Below are positions 45,334 to 54,605 of a stretch of 64,000 nt of DNA, one piece after another. The notes beneath the pieces are model-generated. The model was not told the DNA's origin and ran no database searches. It saw only the letters and a program-made list of their open reading frames with translations. A program made the position numbers and the translations under genes. This stretch comes from JAPPHA01 sp965221575 (GTDB lineage Bacteria; Pseudomonadota; Alphaproteobacteria; Rhodobacterales; Rhodobacteraceae). Each line of letters opens with the position of its first letter. Position 1 is the stretch's first letter. Where the stretch lies: assembly GCA_965221575.1 (NCBI GenBank), contig CBDCSM010000014.1, positions 558,001 through 622,000 on the forward strand, given 5' to 3'.

Positions 45334-46265
45334 GCCGCAACACCCCGTTCGCGCAGGGCGAAAAGATTTGGGTTCTGTCCGCGGCAGCCCGCAAACATGA
45401 CGAACAGGCCACCGGCCTTGGGGCTTTTTGCGTAATCGGCGCTGGTGAAATTGACTGTCGCCGAAGTGATCGCCAGACGATCCAGACCTTCCCCGCAGAA
45501 CGTGGCACTGGATGGCCGGCGCACGGGCATCTCAAACCGCTTCTTGACGGTCCCGTCCGGCGCGAGGCGAATCAGCGCCCAACCGTCCCACATCGCGCAC
45601 CAGATGTCGCCGTCGGCATCCACGGACATACCGTCGGGAATCCCCTGGTGGGCAGAAGGGGTGAATATCGGCCTCCTGTTGCTCGCTCGCCCGGCCTCCG
45701 CGTCGAAGTTTAACGCATAGGTGATGCCCGCGGCGGAATCGTTGATGTACATGGTCGCCTGGTCAAGCGACCAACCGATGCCATTGGGCAACTGGAATTC
45801 GCCGAAAGGTTCTACCGAGCCGTCGGGATCGATTCGAAGCAGTTCGCCACCGCTGAAGGCCTTCGGATCGAAGTAGTCGTCCAGCATCGTGCCGATCCAC
45901 AGCCTGCCCCGTGCGTCAACCTCGCCATCATTGAAGCGTTTGCGCGGCCTGCCGTCACTCAGGTCCGCCAGAACCTCGGTTTCGCCGGTTGCCAATTCGA
46001 GCAGATGAACCACCAGTCCTGACGCCACCACCAGGACCCGCGGATCGTCCGTCAGAGCGACGCAGCCGACACGTTCGGCAAAGGCCCATTGGCCGGTTTG
46101 CTCGCCGGTCGCCAGGTGAAAACGGAAAACCTGGCCGCGGCGAATGTCGACCCAGAATAACTCGCCCGTGCGCCTGTCCCAGACGGGGCCCTCTCCCAAT
46201 ATTGCGTTGGCCTGCTGCAAGCATTCAACTGTTCCGGTCGATACGTCCACCAAGTAAAACCTCAT
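45330..46265 (-). CDS. SMP-30/gluconolactonase-family protein
   Basis: A 311-residue six-bladed beta-propeller lactonase. Metal-site motifs are ILGEGPVWDRRTGELFWVDI, PRKRFNDGEVDARGRLWIGTM, LPNGIGWSLDQATMYINDS and GIPDGMSVDADGDIWCAMWDG. The Glu, Asn and Asp metal ligands are all in place. It would hydrolyse a sugar lactone made by the adjacent SDR. It is first in the minus-strand unit and faces the SDR gene across a short shared promoter region. Confidence 0.92.
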   Translation of the reverse strand: MRFYLVDVSTGTVECLQQANAILGEGPVWDRRTGELFWVDIRRGQVFRFHLATGEQTGQWAFAERVGCVALTDDPRVLVVASGLVVHLLELATGETEVLADLSDGRPRKRFNDGEVDARGRLWIGTMLDDYFDPKAFSGGELLRIDPDGSVEPFGEFQLPNGIGWSLDQATMYINDSAAGITYALNFDAEAGRASNRRPIFTPSAHQGIPDGMSVDADGDIWCAMWDGWALIRLAPDGTVKKRFEMPVRRPSSATFCGEGLDRLAITSATVNFTSADYAKSPKAGGLFVMFAGCRGQNPNLFALRERGVAA

Positions 46266-46311
46266 GAATTATTTGTCAGGTGACCGAACCTATGGTATGC
46301 GACTAATTCTA

Positions 46312-46325
46312 GTTGTGTCAACAAC
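46312..46325. promoter_or_regulatory. candidate GntR/FadR-type operator
   Basis: The palindrome GTTGTGTCAACAAC (5-bp arms) sits in the 159-base divergent region between the SMP-30 and SDR genes. It resembles sites of FadR-subfamily GntR regulators, and such a regulator is encoded at 47241. Confidence 0.4.
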
Positions 46326-46424
46326 CACAGTATGATTGAATTCTGCGGATTTGCGGTCGTTCACTCTGGTCCGGTTGGCTGACAGCCTATGAGCTGCATG
46401 ATCGCAGAACAGTAAGGGAACGCG

Positions 46425-47204
46425 ATGACCGGTGCATTTTCGAACAAGGTCGCCGTAGTGACAGGATCTAGCGGGATCGGGCTTGAATGCGCCTTGAAGC
46501 TCGCCAGTCTGGGTGCGCGGGTGCATTTGTGCGGCATCGACATCGAGTTGAACGAAAAGGCCGAGCAGCGGGCCGACGGCCTGCCCGTCAGCGTCCATCA
46601 CGTCGACGTCGGCGATGAGGCCGAAGTCCGGTCGTTTGCGGAGGCCGTGGGATCCGAGCATTCCGACGTTCATGTGCTGCTGAATGCTGCCGCCGTTCAG
46701 CCTTACGGAACAATCGAGACCACCGAGCCGGCCGACTGGGACCGGGTCATGCAAACCAACTTACGGTCGTGCTATTTGACATCGCACTTTTTTTACCCGT
46801 TGATGAAGGGTCGTTCCGACGCTTCGATCATTCACGTCGCTTCGGTACAGGGCCACTGCAATCAGCGGAACGTACTGGCCTACGCGACGACCAAGGGTGC
46901 CATCCACGCGTTGACGCGAGCGATGGCGGTCGATTGCGCAACGGACGGGGTCCGAGTCAATTCGATCTCGCCGGGATCGATCCGTACGCCGCTTTTGGAG
47001 TTCGCCGCACGCGAGTTGACACCTGCGGGCGGGAACATGGAGGAAACGTTGAAAGGTTTCGGTTCTTCGCATCCCATAGGCCGTGTCGGCACGGTCGACG
47101 AGGTTGCCGACCTCGTGGTATTCCTGGCCGGCAACCAGTCCGGGTTCTGCACTGGCAGCGACTATGCAATCGACGGTGGACTGAGAGCGCAACTGGGGGT
47201 TTGA
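46425..47204 (+). CDS. short-chain dehydrogenase, sugar dehydrogenase-like
   Basis: A 259-residue SDR. The cofactor motif reads VTGSSGIGLECA, with one residue fewer than the common TGxxxGIG, followed by NAAAVQPYG. The catalytic Ser is in HVASVQGHCNQRNVLAY and the YATTK motif follows. It ends CTGSDYAIDGGLRAQL. AAGGGAA lies just before the ATG. Together with the lactonase it fits oxidation of a sugar to lactone and then acid. Confidence 0.87.
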   Translation: MTGAFSNKVAVVTGSSGIGLECALKLASLGARVHLCGIDIELNEKAEQRADGLPVSVHHVDVGDEAEVRSFAEAVGSEHSDVHVLLNAAAVQPYGTIETTEPADWDRVMQTNLRSCYLTSHFFYPLMKGRSDASIIHVASVQGHCNQRNVLAYATTKGAIHALTRAMAVDCATDGVRVNSISPGSIRTPLLEFAARELTPAGGNMEETLKGFGSSHPIGRVGTVDEVADLVVFLAGNQSGFCTGSDYAIDGGLRAQLGV

Positions 47205-47240
47205 TGAATTTGGAATTGGATCGATACGCCGAGTGCCGCC

Positions 47241-47954
47241 ATGCGTAGCCCCTCTCAGGTCGAACCGGTCACCAGGTTCTCGCGGCAGGGACTGCCTTCG
47301 CAGGTCGCCAGCTACATTCGCGACCGGATCGTCCAGGGCAAGCTGAATCCTGGCGACCGGCTTCCCACGGAGCGTGAGATGGCTAGCCAGCACGGCGTCA
47401 GCCGGGCAGTCATCCGCGAAGCCGTCGCCAAACTGATCCAACAGGGGCTGGTGATATCCAGGCAGGGCGCTGGCGCCTTCGTTGCGACCCCCGACAATTC
47501 GACGACGCTGGTGCTCGATCCGCAAAATCTCGCGCAACCAAAGGATTTCCGGCAGCTGTACGAGTTGCGCCTCGTACTCGAAAGCGGAGCCGCGGAACTC
47601 GCGGCACGCAATTGCGATGCGGATGATCTCGAGGCAATCGGCAATTCCATCGCGAACATGGAGCTGATCGAGGATTCGCATGCCGTCTGGGTTGAGCGCG
47701 ATGTCGCGTTTCACAGGTCGGTGGCGGCGGCGACCAAGAACGCATTCATCGCGCTGTTCATTTCCTTCGTCGGCCAGAGGCTGCAGGAGAGCATCTTCGT
47801 GGCGCTCAAGAAGCTCGACTTCAGCACCATGAAGGAGATCTCGATTAGGGAGCACCGGTCGATCTTCGACGCGATCAGGGCTCGCGATCCGGGCGGCGCC
47901 GGCGAAGCCATGCGCGCGCACCTGCAGAATTCTTCTCGACGGCTCGGCCTCTAG
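47241..47954 (+). CDS. GntR-family regulator, FadR subfamily
   Basis: A 237-residue regulator. The winged helix-turn-helix contains IRDRIVQGKLNPGDRLPTEREMASQHGVSRAVIREAVAKLIQQGL. The FCD domain includes LYELRLVLESGAAELAARN, FHRSVAAATKNAFIALFI and HRSIFDAIRARDPGGAGEAM. It follows the SDR gene on the plus strand and probably represses the sugar cluster on both sides. Confidence 0.92.
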   Translation: MRSPSQVEPVTRFSRQGLPSQVASYIRDRIVQGKLNPGDRLPTEREMASQHGVSRAVIREAVAKLIQQGLVISRQGAGAFVATPDNSTTLVLDPQNLAQPKDFRQLYELRLVLESGAAELAARNCDADDLEAIGNSIANMELIEDSHAVWVERDVAFHRSVAAATKNAFIALFISFVGQRLQESIFVALKKLDFSTMKEISIREHRSIFDAIRARDPGGAGEAMRAHLQNSSRRLGL

Positions 47955-47981
47955 CGGGCGGCACTCATCCCGGCGCGGGAG

Positions 47982-48821
47982 TCAGTAGTTGATCGCCCCG
48001 GCGGTCATTCCCGAGATGAACTGGCGTTGCAAAAGCAGGAACAGCGCTACTGGCACGATGCTGACCAACACTGACCCGGCGGCCAGACCCGTATAGTCCA
48101 AAATCTGATCGGTCTGCAGCTGGCGCAGACCCTGGTTGACGACGCCGATTCCTTCGGTCTTGACCAGGGTCTCGGCGACGATGAATTCGTGGAAGACGTT
48201 GACCACGGTCAACACCGCGACGGCGCCGATGCCCGGTATCGCCAGGGGGAAAACAATCCGCCACAAGATGCCGAAGCGGGAACACCCGTCGATCAGCGCC
48301 GCTTCTTCGAGCTCGGAGGGCAGCGCCAGGATGTAGGCGCGCATCAACCACACCGCCAAAGGCAGGTTCGCGGCCGAATAGACGATAACCAGGGTCACCG
48401 GGTCGTTAATCATGCGAAAAAAGCTGAACACTTGGTATATCGCGACCAGATTGACCAGACCGGGAATGGTCAGTGAGAACATGAACATGAACAGCAGAGC
48501 CGCCCGACCGGGAAAGGTGAACCGCGCCAGGGCGTAGCCGGTGACAAAACCCAGGGGCAGCACGATCAGGCACACGACCAGCGCGATGATGGTGTTGCTG
48601 ATCGTGTAGGAAACAAGCGATCCATGATTTATGGCGCGCGCGAAGTTCTCGAAGGTAAACGCCGTGAAATCAATCGAACCCGAAAAGACCAGGTGCTCGG
48701 GCTGGAAAGACTTCAAGACGATCCAGCACGTGGGCAGCAGAAAGACGATCAGCACGATTGCCCATGTGAGCACGGTCGTGAAATCGATCCGCCAGGGACG
48801 GAGGGCGGCTTCGGCAGTCAA
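47982..48821 (-). CDS. sugar ABC transporter permease, MalG-like
   Basis: A 279-residue inner-membrane permease. The EAA-type coupling motif is ELEEAALIDGCSRFGILWRIVFPLAIPG. About six hydrophobic segments are visible, and the C-terminus QRQFISGMTAGAINY is typical of MalG relatives. The likely start is a TTG overlapping the upstream permease stop (TTGA). It converges with the GntR gene. Confidence 0.9.
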   Translation of the reverse strand: MTAEAALRPWRIDFTTVLTWAIVLIVFLLPTCWIVLKSFQPEHLVFSGSIDFTAFTFENFARAINHGSLVSYTISNTIIALVVCLIVLPLGFVTGYALARFTFPGRAALLFMFMFSLTIPGLVNLVAIYQVFSFFRMINDPVTLVIVYSAANLPLAVWLMRAYILALPSELEEAALIDGCSRFGILWRIVFPLAIPGIGAVAVLTVVNVFHEFIVAETLVKTEGIGVVNQGLRQLQTDQILDYTGLAAGSVLVSIVPVALFLLLQRQFISGMTAGAINY

Positions 48822-49717
48822 TTTCGCGCTCCGTAGCCGCGCTGCAGCCAGATGAAGCCAAGCATGGCCACCACGTTCACGACGGACATCAAGATGGCGA
48901 TCGTCGAGCCGTAGCCGATATGGAAGTACTGGAAGGAGTGCTGATACATGTGCAGAGCGACCGTGGTCGTCGCGTCGATGGGCCCGCCGCCGGTCAGGGC
49001 GATGATGATCGTGACGAGATTGAAGTTGCCGATCATGAGCAGGATCGACACCACCAGCAGGGACGGACTGACGAGCGGAAAGGTGATCAGCCAGGTTTGT
49101 TGCCAGCCGCTGGCGCCGTCGATCCGAGCCGCCTCGTAGAGCGACTCGTCGATTGCCTGCAGGCTTGCCAACACGATAACCATGGCAAAGCCGATGCTGC
49201 GCCACGTCTCGACCATGATCAGCGCGAACATGGCGCCTTTGGCGGTGGTCAGTGGCCCCCCGGTCACCGCGCCGAGCGGCGCGTCGGGCATCAGTAGGAT
49301 CATCCAGAACACGCCGGTGGCCAACTCGCTGATCACCCAGGGAACCACGATCATTGCGCGGACAATGCCCTGCCCTTGGAACTTGCGGTTGACCGCAACA
49401 GCCAGCAAGAATCCGATCATCGCGGAGAGCACCGTGACGCTCAGCACGAACACGACGGAGCGCGCCCACGAACTGGTCAGTTCCTCATCGAAGAACGCCC
49501 GGATATAGTTGTTGAACCCGATAAATGATATGTCACGTCTGACGACGTCCCAGTCGGTGAGGCTGATGATACCGGTGAGAATCAGGCTCAGGATGGTGAA
49601 GCTACCAACAAAAACCGCGGCTGGAGCGACCAACAGATAGGGGAACGGATCGCCCGGTCTTTTGCCGATCGGTGGCCGGTCGGCCGCGGCCACAGTTGCT
49701 GCAGCCACTACGCCCAT
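48818..49717 (-). CDS. sugar ABC transporter permease, MalF-like
   Basis: A 299-residue permease, partner of the preceding entry. It contains FIGFNNYIRAFFDEELTSSWARS, the coupling motif ESLYEAARIDGASGWQQTWLITFPLVSP and GGGPIDATTTVALHMYQHSFQ. It overlaps the glycosidase-like gene by ten bases. No binding-protein gene belonging to this transporter is present in the window. Confidence 0.9.
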   Translation of the reverse strand: MGVVAAATVAAADRPPIGKRPGDPFPYLLVAPAAVFVGSFTILSLILTGIISLTDWDVVRRDISFIGFNNYIRAFFDEELTSSWARSVVFVLSVTVLSAMIGFLLAVAVNRKFQGQGIVRAMIVVPWVISELATGVFWMILLMPDAPLGAVTGGPLTTAKGAMFALIMVETWRSIGFAMVIVLASLQAIDESLYEAARIDGASGWQQTWLITFPLVSPSLLVVSILLMIGNFNLVTIIIALTGGGPIDATTTVALHMYQHSFQYFHIGYGSTIAILMSVVNVVAMLGFIWLQRGYGARN

Positions 49718-51951
49718 CTCACTTCGAAGACGTGAGCCGATAGCGCAGGCATTTCGGCATCGAACCTGACTTTGCCGTCGACGATCGTGACACCCTCGCC
49801 GGCTGGTTTGGCGCCGGCCGGAAAACCCGAATCGCCAAAGTCGAATTCCTGGGACAAGACGCCATCTCTCGATGTCATGTTAAAGCCAACAAACACCGCT
49901 GACTTGCGCTCGTCGAGCAAATGCCCGTGGAGCATCAGGTCGAGGCCGACGAAACGCCCCTCGGCGAAGAACGGCTTCAGCCGCATGTAGGTCTTCATCG
50001 CCTCGACATGGCTGTCCCATGTCGCATCGCCCGGCTTGAGCCCGCCAATACCCAGATGCCTGCAAGTCGAAGCGTACCACCAGAACGCCAGACAGTTGTC
50101 GTTGTCAAATTGCAGATTGATGTGCAGATAGACCGGAATGTCGTAGGCGAGATTGTACTCATACATCGACAATGCCTTGCCCGAGAGCAGGTCCGTGAAC
50201 GGGTTCCACATATACTCGAAACCCCAGTGCTCGTCAAAGCTCGGCACATCGACGCCGTGCTCGTAGTAGAGCGGCAGATAGTCCTGCGCACCACTGCGGA
50301 GCCGGTCATGCGCCTCGATCAGCAGGTCGGGATACCTCTGCTTGACCCGCTTCATCACCTCGACAATGCCACGAGAATGCTCCTCGATAGTCATCGGCAC
50401 GCTGTGGCCGTGAGTTGGATCGTAGCAGGGCACGCAGGTTGCGTGCGCTCGGGAAATGTCGGCGCCGGTGCCCTCGACCCCATGTTCGTATTCGGTGAAG
50501 TCGAACATGAAGAAGGTCACGCCGTCGCCAGCAAGCTTGAGGAGCCGCTCGGTCTTGTGGTCCTGCCAAACCTTCGAGCCGCCGCAGATATGCCCGCCCG
50601 TATAGAACCGGCTGTCCCACATCGCGATTTCGCCGTCAGGGCCCCGGCGATAGATTTCCGGGTTTTCCTCGGTTGAGCGTGTGTGCATCATCAAATGCAA
50701 CGACAGGCTCAGGCCGTACTCATCGCGTAGCCTGGAGACGAAATCCGGCAGAGGTCCGAGCCGCGCCTCGTCCCAGACCGTAGCGCCCTCGAAATTGTCC
50801 CAGACAGGATCGAGGTAGAACGCCTCGGCGCCCATTTGCTTCGCGTATTCGGCTTCCTGCCAGAGCTCCGGCAGTTCCTGCAACGGCGCATTGTTGCCAC
50901 CGCGCCAGCCCAGGTTGAAGAGTTCGTTCCAGTGCACGGGCGGGTTAAAGCCCTTGGGCACCACATGCCCCTTGTCGCGCAGGTAGGCACTGTAAGCCCG
51001 GTGGCCGTTTTCCCAGCCGCCCTCGAACGGCAGGATGGACGTGGTGCCGAACCGGAAGGTGCGGTTAGTGCCGTCGATCGCGACCGACATGCCCGGCGCG
51101 CCGTGAGTGCGCCCGGCACCGGCAAATCTGAGATAGGCATCGGACGCTGCGACGCCTTCGGACAGCCCGTCCATCACCTCCAGATCGGGACGCGTATAGA
51201 ACTCGCCATCGGCCAGCGAAAATTCGATGTGTTCCTGGGTGTATTTCGCAAAGCAAAACCCGATCTCGCCGTTCTGCCAGCTCCAGGCTTCGGACTGGCG
51301 GTTGGGCAGGTTGTTTCTTTCCCAACGGGCCGGCACGAGGTCGGCGGCCGAGTAATCTTCCATGAGGAAGTCCTTAGCCTGACCCCGGCGACGGCGGAAC
51401 GGCACGGCGCCGAGCCGGAACTCGTCCATATTGTCGATCCAAGCCGCCGCGCGCGCGTCGAACAGGCGCTTGCGAAATCCGAACCGGTAGTTCGAAACGA
51501 CGTGCCGGTCATGTCCGTAGCGGTGGTTCAGGGAAATCTGTTCGTCGAACTGATCCTTGTCGGCAAACAGAACGAAACTGTGTTCGAGCACGACATCGGT
51601 TGGCCCGTCGCGGCCGAAATCGAAACGCCCGACCAGCTTCAACGTCGCGGTTCCCAATGCGGCGTCTTCGTCGACGCTCCATTCGATCAACTGCGCCCTG
51701 GACGACGAGGCCGGTCCGCCGTTGAACCCGATCCTGCTATCCTCGGCCGAAACCAGATCGATCTCGTAGCAGTAGTTTTCGTTGGCTACTTCATGGCCCG
51801 TCCCGATATGGACGAGGCGCCGGGGATTGACGCACGGCCCGAGATCCGCTTCTAACTTCCAGAACCTGTTCTGGAATGTCAGGACGTCGAATTCTCTTTC
51901 CGATCGCGCCAGTTCTATTGACGCGATCGGATCCTTGTGGGCGGCTGCCAA
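49708..51951 (-). CDS. glycoside hydrolase-like protein (clan GH-D type barrel suspected)
   Basis: A 747-residue protein. An N-terminal beta-sandwich-like region (to about residue 320) precedes a TIM-barrel-like part: EAEYAKQMGAEAFYLDPVWDNF, GDGVTFFMFDFTEYEHG with a candidate nucleophile Asp, and YPDLLIEAHDRLRSGAQDYL. A C-terminal beta-domain closes the protein. The layout resembles GH36/GH27/GH31 glycosidases, but no family was firmly recognised. The start is a TTG; an in-frame stop lies three codons upstream and no ATG is available. The IS66 remnant ends only 32 bases upstream, so the native promoter is probably gone. Confidence 0.75.
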   Translation of the reverse strand: MAAAHKDPIASIELARSEREFDVLTFQNRFWKLEADLGPCVNPRRLVHIGTGHEVANENYCYEIDLVSAEDSRIGFNGGPASSSRAQLIEWSVDEDAALGTATLKLVGRFDFGRDGPTDVVLEHSFVLFADKDQFDEQISLNHRYGHDRHVVSNYRFGFRKRLFDARAAAWIDNMDEFRLGAVPFRRRRGQAKDFLMEDYSAADLVPARWERNNLPNRQSEAWSWQNGEIGFCFAKYTQEHIEFSLADGEFYTRPDLEVMDGLSEGVAASDAYLRFAGAGRTHGAPGMSVAIDGTNRTFRFGTTSILPFEGGWENGHRAYSAYLRDKGHVVPKGFNPPVHWNELFNLGWRGGNNAPLQELPELWQEAEYAKQMGAEAFYLDPVWDNFEGATVWDEARLGPLPDFVSRLRDEYGLSLSLHLMMHTRSTEENPEIYRRGPDGEIAMWDSRFYTGGHICGGSKVWQDHKTERLLKLAGDGVTFFMFDFTEYEHGVEGTGADISRAHATCVPCYDPTHGHSVPMTIEEHSRGIVEVMKRVKQRYPDLLIEAHDRLRSGAQDYLPLYYEHGVDVPSFDEHWGFEYMWNPFTDLLSGKALSMYEYNLAYDIPVYLHINLQFDNDNCLAFWWYASTCRHLGIGGLKPGDATWDSHVEAMKTYMRLKPFFAEGRFVGLDLMLHGHLLDERKSAVFVGFNMTSRDGVLSQEFDFGDSGFPAGAKPAGEGVTIVDGKVRFDAEMPALSAHVFEVRWA

Positions 51952-51983
51952 TTTCAGGTCTTACGTAACCTGTGAGTAACTGC

Positions 51984-52206
51984 TCACCCCTTTTTGTCGG
52001 TGGTGTGTTTGTAGTGCATTTTGATCATGTCGGCGGCCTTTCCGGCGAGGGCGATCTGGATGGCGACGAGGGGATTGTAGCCGAGCACGGCCATGGAACT
52101 CAGGTAACTTGAGATTCTGCACCAGGCCTCGGCGAAGAACCGGGTCCTGAAGCATCCGGAGACCTTGATCTTGACCTTCGCCATTCTGATTTTCTGCTCG
52201 CCAAGA
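51984..52206 (-). pseudogene. C-terminal remnant of an IS66-type transposase
   Basis: The frame reads SLGEQKIRMAKVKIKVSGCF, RTRFFAEAWCRISSYLSS and then PLVAIQIALAGKAAD. This corresponds to the conserved end of IS66 transposases (the N-x-x-E-x-x-x-R-x-x-K-x-x-x-K-x-S-G-x-F-R pattern). The upstream part is cut off exactly where RIT element 1 begins, at the palindrome 52207-52226. It is therefore the target of RIT1. Confidence 0.75.
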
Positions 52207-52312
52207 CTATGCCGATAACGGCATAGTTTTGGATATGCCGACAACTTTTTTATGCCGACAAATCAAGCCAAGCCCTTGATTCCCGGTGCTTGTGTGTCGG
52301 ATTTGTCGGCAT
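52207..52312. repeat. RIT1 left-end recombination sites
   Basis: Contains a palindrome CTATGCCG-ATAA-CGGCATAG (52207-52226). Then come a direct pair of half-sites, ATATGCCGACAA (52233-52244) and ATGCCGACAA (52252-52261), separated by a T-rich spacer, and an inverted copy TTGTCGGCAT (52303-52312). The half-site differs from those of RIT2 and RIT3 but the arrangement is the same. These are the presumed binding sites of the three recombinases. Confidence 0.7.
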
Positions 52313-52462
52313 AGCATAGACGCAAATGTCGGTGCGCTGAGTTGAATCCACCGTTCATGTCCAACGTGCTTTCCTGACAATTGGTCAAGATTTTCCGAAG
52401 CTTGCCGGAACGGATTTTCCTGTAGGCTTCTCGCTTTGTTCAACAAGCGAGAGGCTTTTCTC

Positions 52463-53695
52463 ATGAATATTCCTGAACATGCTCCGTCCGCGGAGCAATT
52501 CTGGCTGCAGATGCACGAGGCCGAGTTTCTGCATTCCCTGGCAGAGCAAGGCTACAGCGAGCGCAGCATCGCAACCTACCAACGTTTCAGCAACCGGCTC
52601 TGCCACATGGCGGAAGCGCGCGGCATCGGCCCCGAGGAGCTGGATATCGAGGCCATGACCAACCTCGCGGATGCCTGTCCGACAACGGGAACCCGGTATA
52701 TGAAACAGGAATTGACGATGGTCGTGCGCCGGTTCACCAAACATCTGGTCGATGCCGGCGCGATGGCCAGGTCAGATCCGTCACCTTCCCCTTCAGGGAC
52801 CGTGGAACAGCTCTGCATGGAACTGGACCATTGGCTCAGGTCCCAACGGGGGATGTACGGGCCGCGATTGCAATACTATCCGAAGATCCTCACCCACTTC
52901 GTGGGGCACTGCTGCAATGACACCGGCACGCTGGAGGATCTCGCTTCGGTGACACCCAAAGATGTCCTTGCGTTCGTGGACAGGATCACCGGGCCGGGCA
53001 ACTGGCGTATCGGTTTCCTCCGCAACATCCTGCGGTTTCTCTTCTGGAGCAAACGCATGCCGCGGGACCTGGCGGCGGTCATTCCCCGGACGGCGAGCGC
53101 CCGACCCGATGGATTGCCCCGTCATCTCGAGCCGGAAACGATTGACCGGCTGCTCGAAGCGGTCCGCGGCGAGAGCCCGCGCGACAGGCGGGACCATGCC
53201 ATGCTCCTGATCATGGCCCGCCTGGGCCTGCGCGCCCAGGAAGTGGTTGCCATGCGGCTCGATGACATTGACTGGAACGTGGGCAGGATGCTCGTCCGGG
53301 GCAAGCGTGGCCAACGCGATCACATGCCCGTACCCGCGGATGTCGGAGACGCCATCGTCTCCTGGTTGCGTGTCGGCCGCCGGGGGAGGTCGCGGCATCT
53401 GTTCGTTGGACTGCGTCCGCCCTTTGCGGCTTTACCGTCGTCCCAACCGATCCGCCAGGCCCTTCAAAGGGCCTACAGGCTGGCCGACCTGACACCACCC
53501 CGGGGACAGGTGCGAACCCACGCCTTGCGCCACGGCCTGGCGATGAGGCTCCTGAACCAGGGATCGTCGCTGGAGGAGATCGGTGACGTCCTGCGTCATC
53601 GTTCCAGAGAATCGACAACCATATATGCCCGGCACGATGTCGAAAGACTGCGTGCGCTTGCACGCCCCTGGCCGGTGAAGGGAGGAAGCAAATGA
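52463..53695 (+). CDS. ritA: RIT1 tyrosine recombinase A
   Basis: A 410-residue tyrosine recombinase. The N-terminal SAM-like core-binding region extends to about residue 210. The catalytic domain has RLGLRAQEVVAMRLDDIDW (first Arg), a Lys in VRGKRGQRDHMPV, box II THALRHGLAMRL (HxxRH), VLRHRSRESTTIYAR (His and nucleophile Tyr). All catalytic residues are present. The ATG at 52463 is preferred to a TTG nine codons upstream. Its stop overlaps ritB (ATGA). It would act with RitB and RitC in element integration. Confidence 0.88.
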   Translation: MNIPEHAPSAEQFWLQMHEAEFLHSLAEQGYSERSIATYQRFSNRLCHMAEARGIGPEELDIEAMTNLADACPTTGTRYMKQELTMVVRRFTKHLVDAGAMARSDPSPSPSGTVEQLCMELDHWLRSQRGMYGPRLQYYPKILTHFVGHCCNDTGTLEDLASVTPKDVLAFVDRITGPGNWRIGFLRNILRFLFWSKRMPRDLAAVIPRTASARPDGLPRHLEPETIDRLLEAVRGESPRDRRDHAMLLIMARLGLRAQEVVAMRLDDIDWNVGRMLVRGKRGQRDHMPVPADVGDAIVSWLRVGRRGRSRHLFVGLRPPFAALPSSQPIRQALQRAYRLADLTPPRGQVRTHALRHGLAMRLLNQGSSLEEIGDVLRHRSRESTTIYARHDVERLRALARPWPVKGGSK

Positions 53696-54450
53696 CAACG
53701 ATCAGCGAACGCGTGGAACATTATCTCGCCCAGAGGGAGGCACTCGGAACCGGTCTTTCGGCCTCCGCAGTCCTGGCCTTGCGGACATTTGCTGCTTTCG
53801 CCGTGAACCAGGGGGCACGGCATGTCACCGCGGAACTGTTCCTGCTCTGGAAGGAGCAATACGGCTCCGCGAGCCAGAAATCATGGTCCTGCCGGTTCAG
53901 CCATGTACGCACCTTCGCCATCTGGTTGCAGATGCTGGATCCGGAAACCGAGGTCCCGCCGAAAGGTCTGATCCCCGCGGTCAGGAGCCGACCTCGGCCG
54001 TACATCTATACCGATGAGGAGACCGCAGACCTTGTTGACGCCGCAGCACAGTTGCATTCGCCAACAGGCTGCGGCCTGCGAGGGTCAACCTATGCGACGC
54101 TCTTCGGCCTGCTTGCGGTGACCGGATTGCGGATCAGTGAAGCCTTGCATCTCGACGACGACGATGTCGATGCCCGAGCGGCCACGCTCCAGGTCCGTCA
54201 TGCCAAGACCCACACAAGGCGGGTCATCCCGCTGACCCCGTGCACGGCAGAACGGCTGGCGGCATACCGGGAGGTGCGTGACAGGTCGGTGGCCAGGCAG
54301 GCCCCGACCTTCTTTCTCGGCGAGCACGGCCGTCCGGTCTCCATCTATATGGCAGAATACACTTTCGCACGATGCAGCGAGATGACGGGCTTGCGCGACA
54401 GACAGGCAGGATACAGGTGCGGCACAGGTCCCCGTCTGCACGATATGAGG
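53692..54450 (+). pseudogene. ritB: RIT1 tyrosine recombinase B, 5' part, interrupted by RIT2
   Basis: The first about 250 codons of a RitB: SASAVLALRTFAAFAVNQGA, RGSTYATLFGLLAVTGLRISEALHLDDDDVD (first Arg), then GTGPRLHDMRH, where coding stops at box II. RIT2 begins right after the Met codon or within the following Arg/His codons. The frame then runs a few codons into the RIT2 end and stops at 54489. The missing C-terminal part resumes at 57890. Confidence 0.88.
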
Positions 54451-54479
54451 CATAATTCCGGAATCCTTTTTATTCCGGA
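54451..54479 (+). repeat. RIT2 left terminal inverted repeat
   Basis: 29 bp beginning CATAATTCCGGAATCC and ending ATTCCGGA, two direct ATTCCGGA half-sites around a T-run. The exact reverse complement is at 57836-57864. A third, inverted-type copy lies inside at 54541-54560 (TTTCCGGAATAATCCGG). Confidence 0.92.
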
Positions 54480-54605
54480 TTCTTCCTGATCTTCGAAAAA
54501 ACATTCCGGGATTCAGCAGGTTCGACACGACCTGAGGGTTGAGTTTCCGGAATAATCCGGTCGACTTCCTGAACTGGCAATGTCGCCAGCGACAAGGAGA
54601 AGACC

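Noticed and set aside
47982..49469. A 495-codon frame fused to the MalG-like permease
   Set aside because: The N-terminal part is an off-frame reading of the MalF-like gene; the permease starts at the TTG at 48821.
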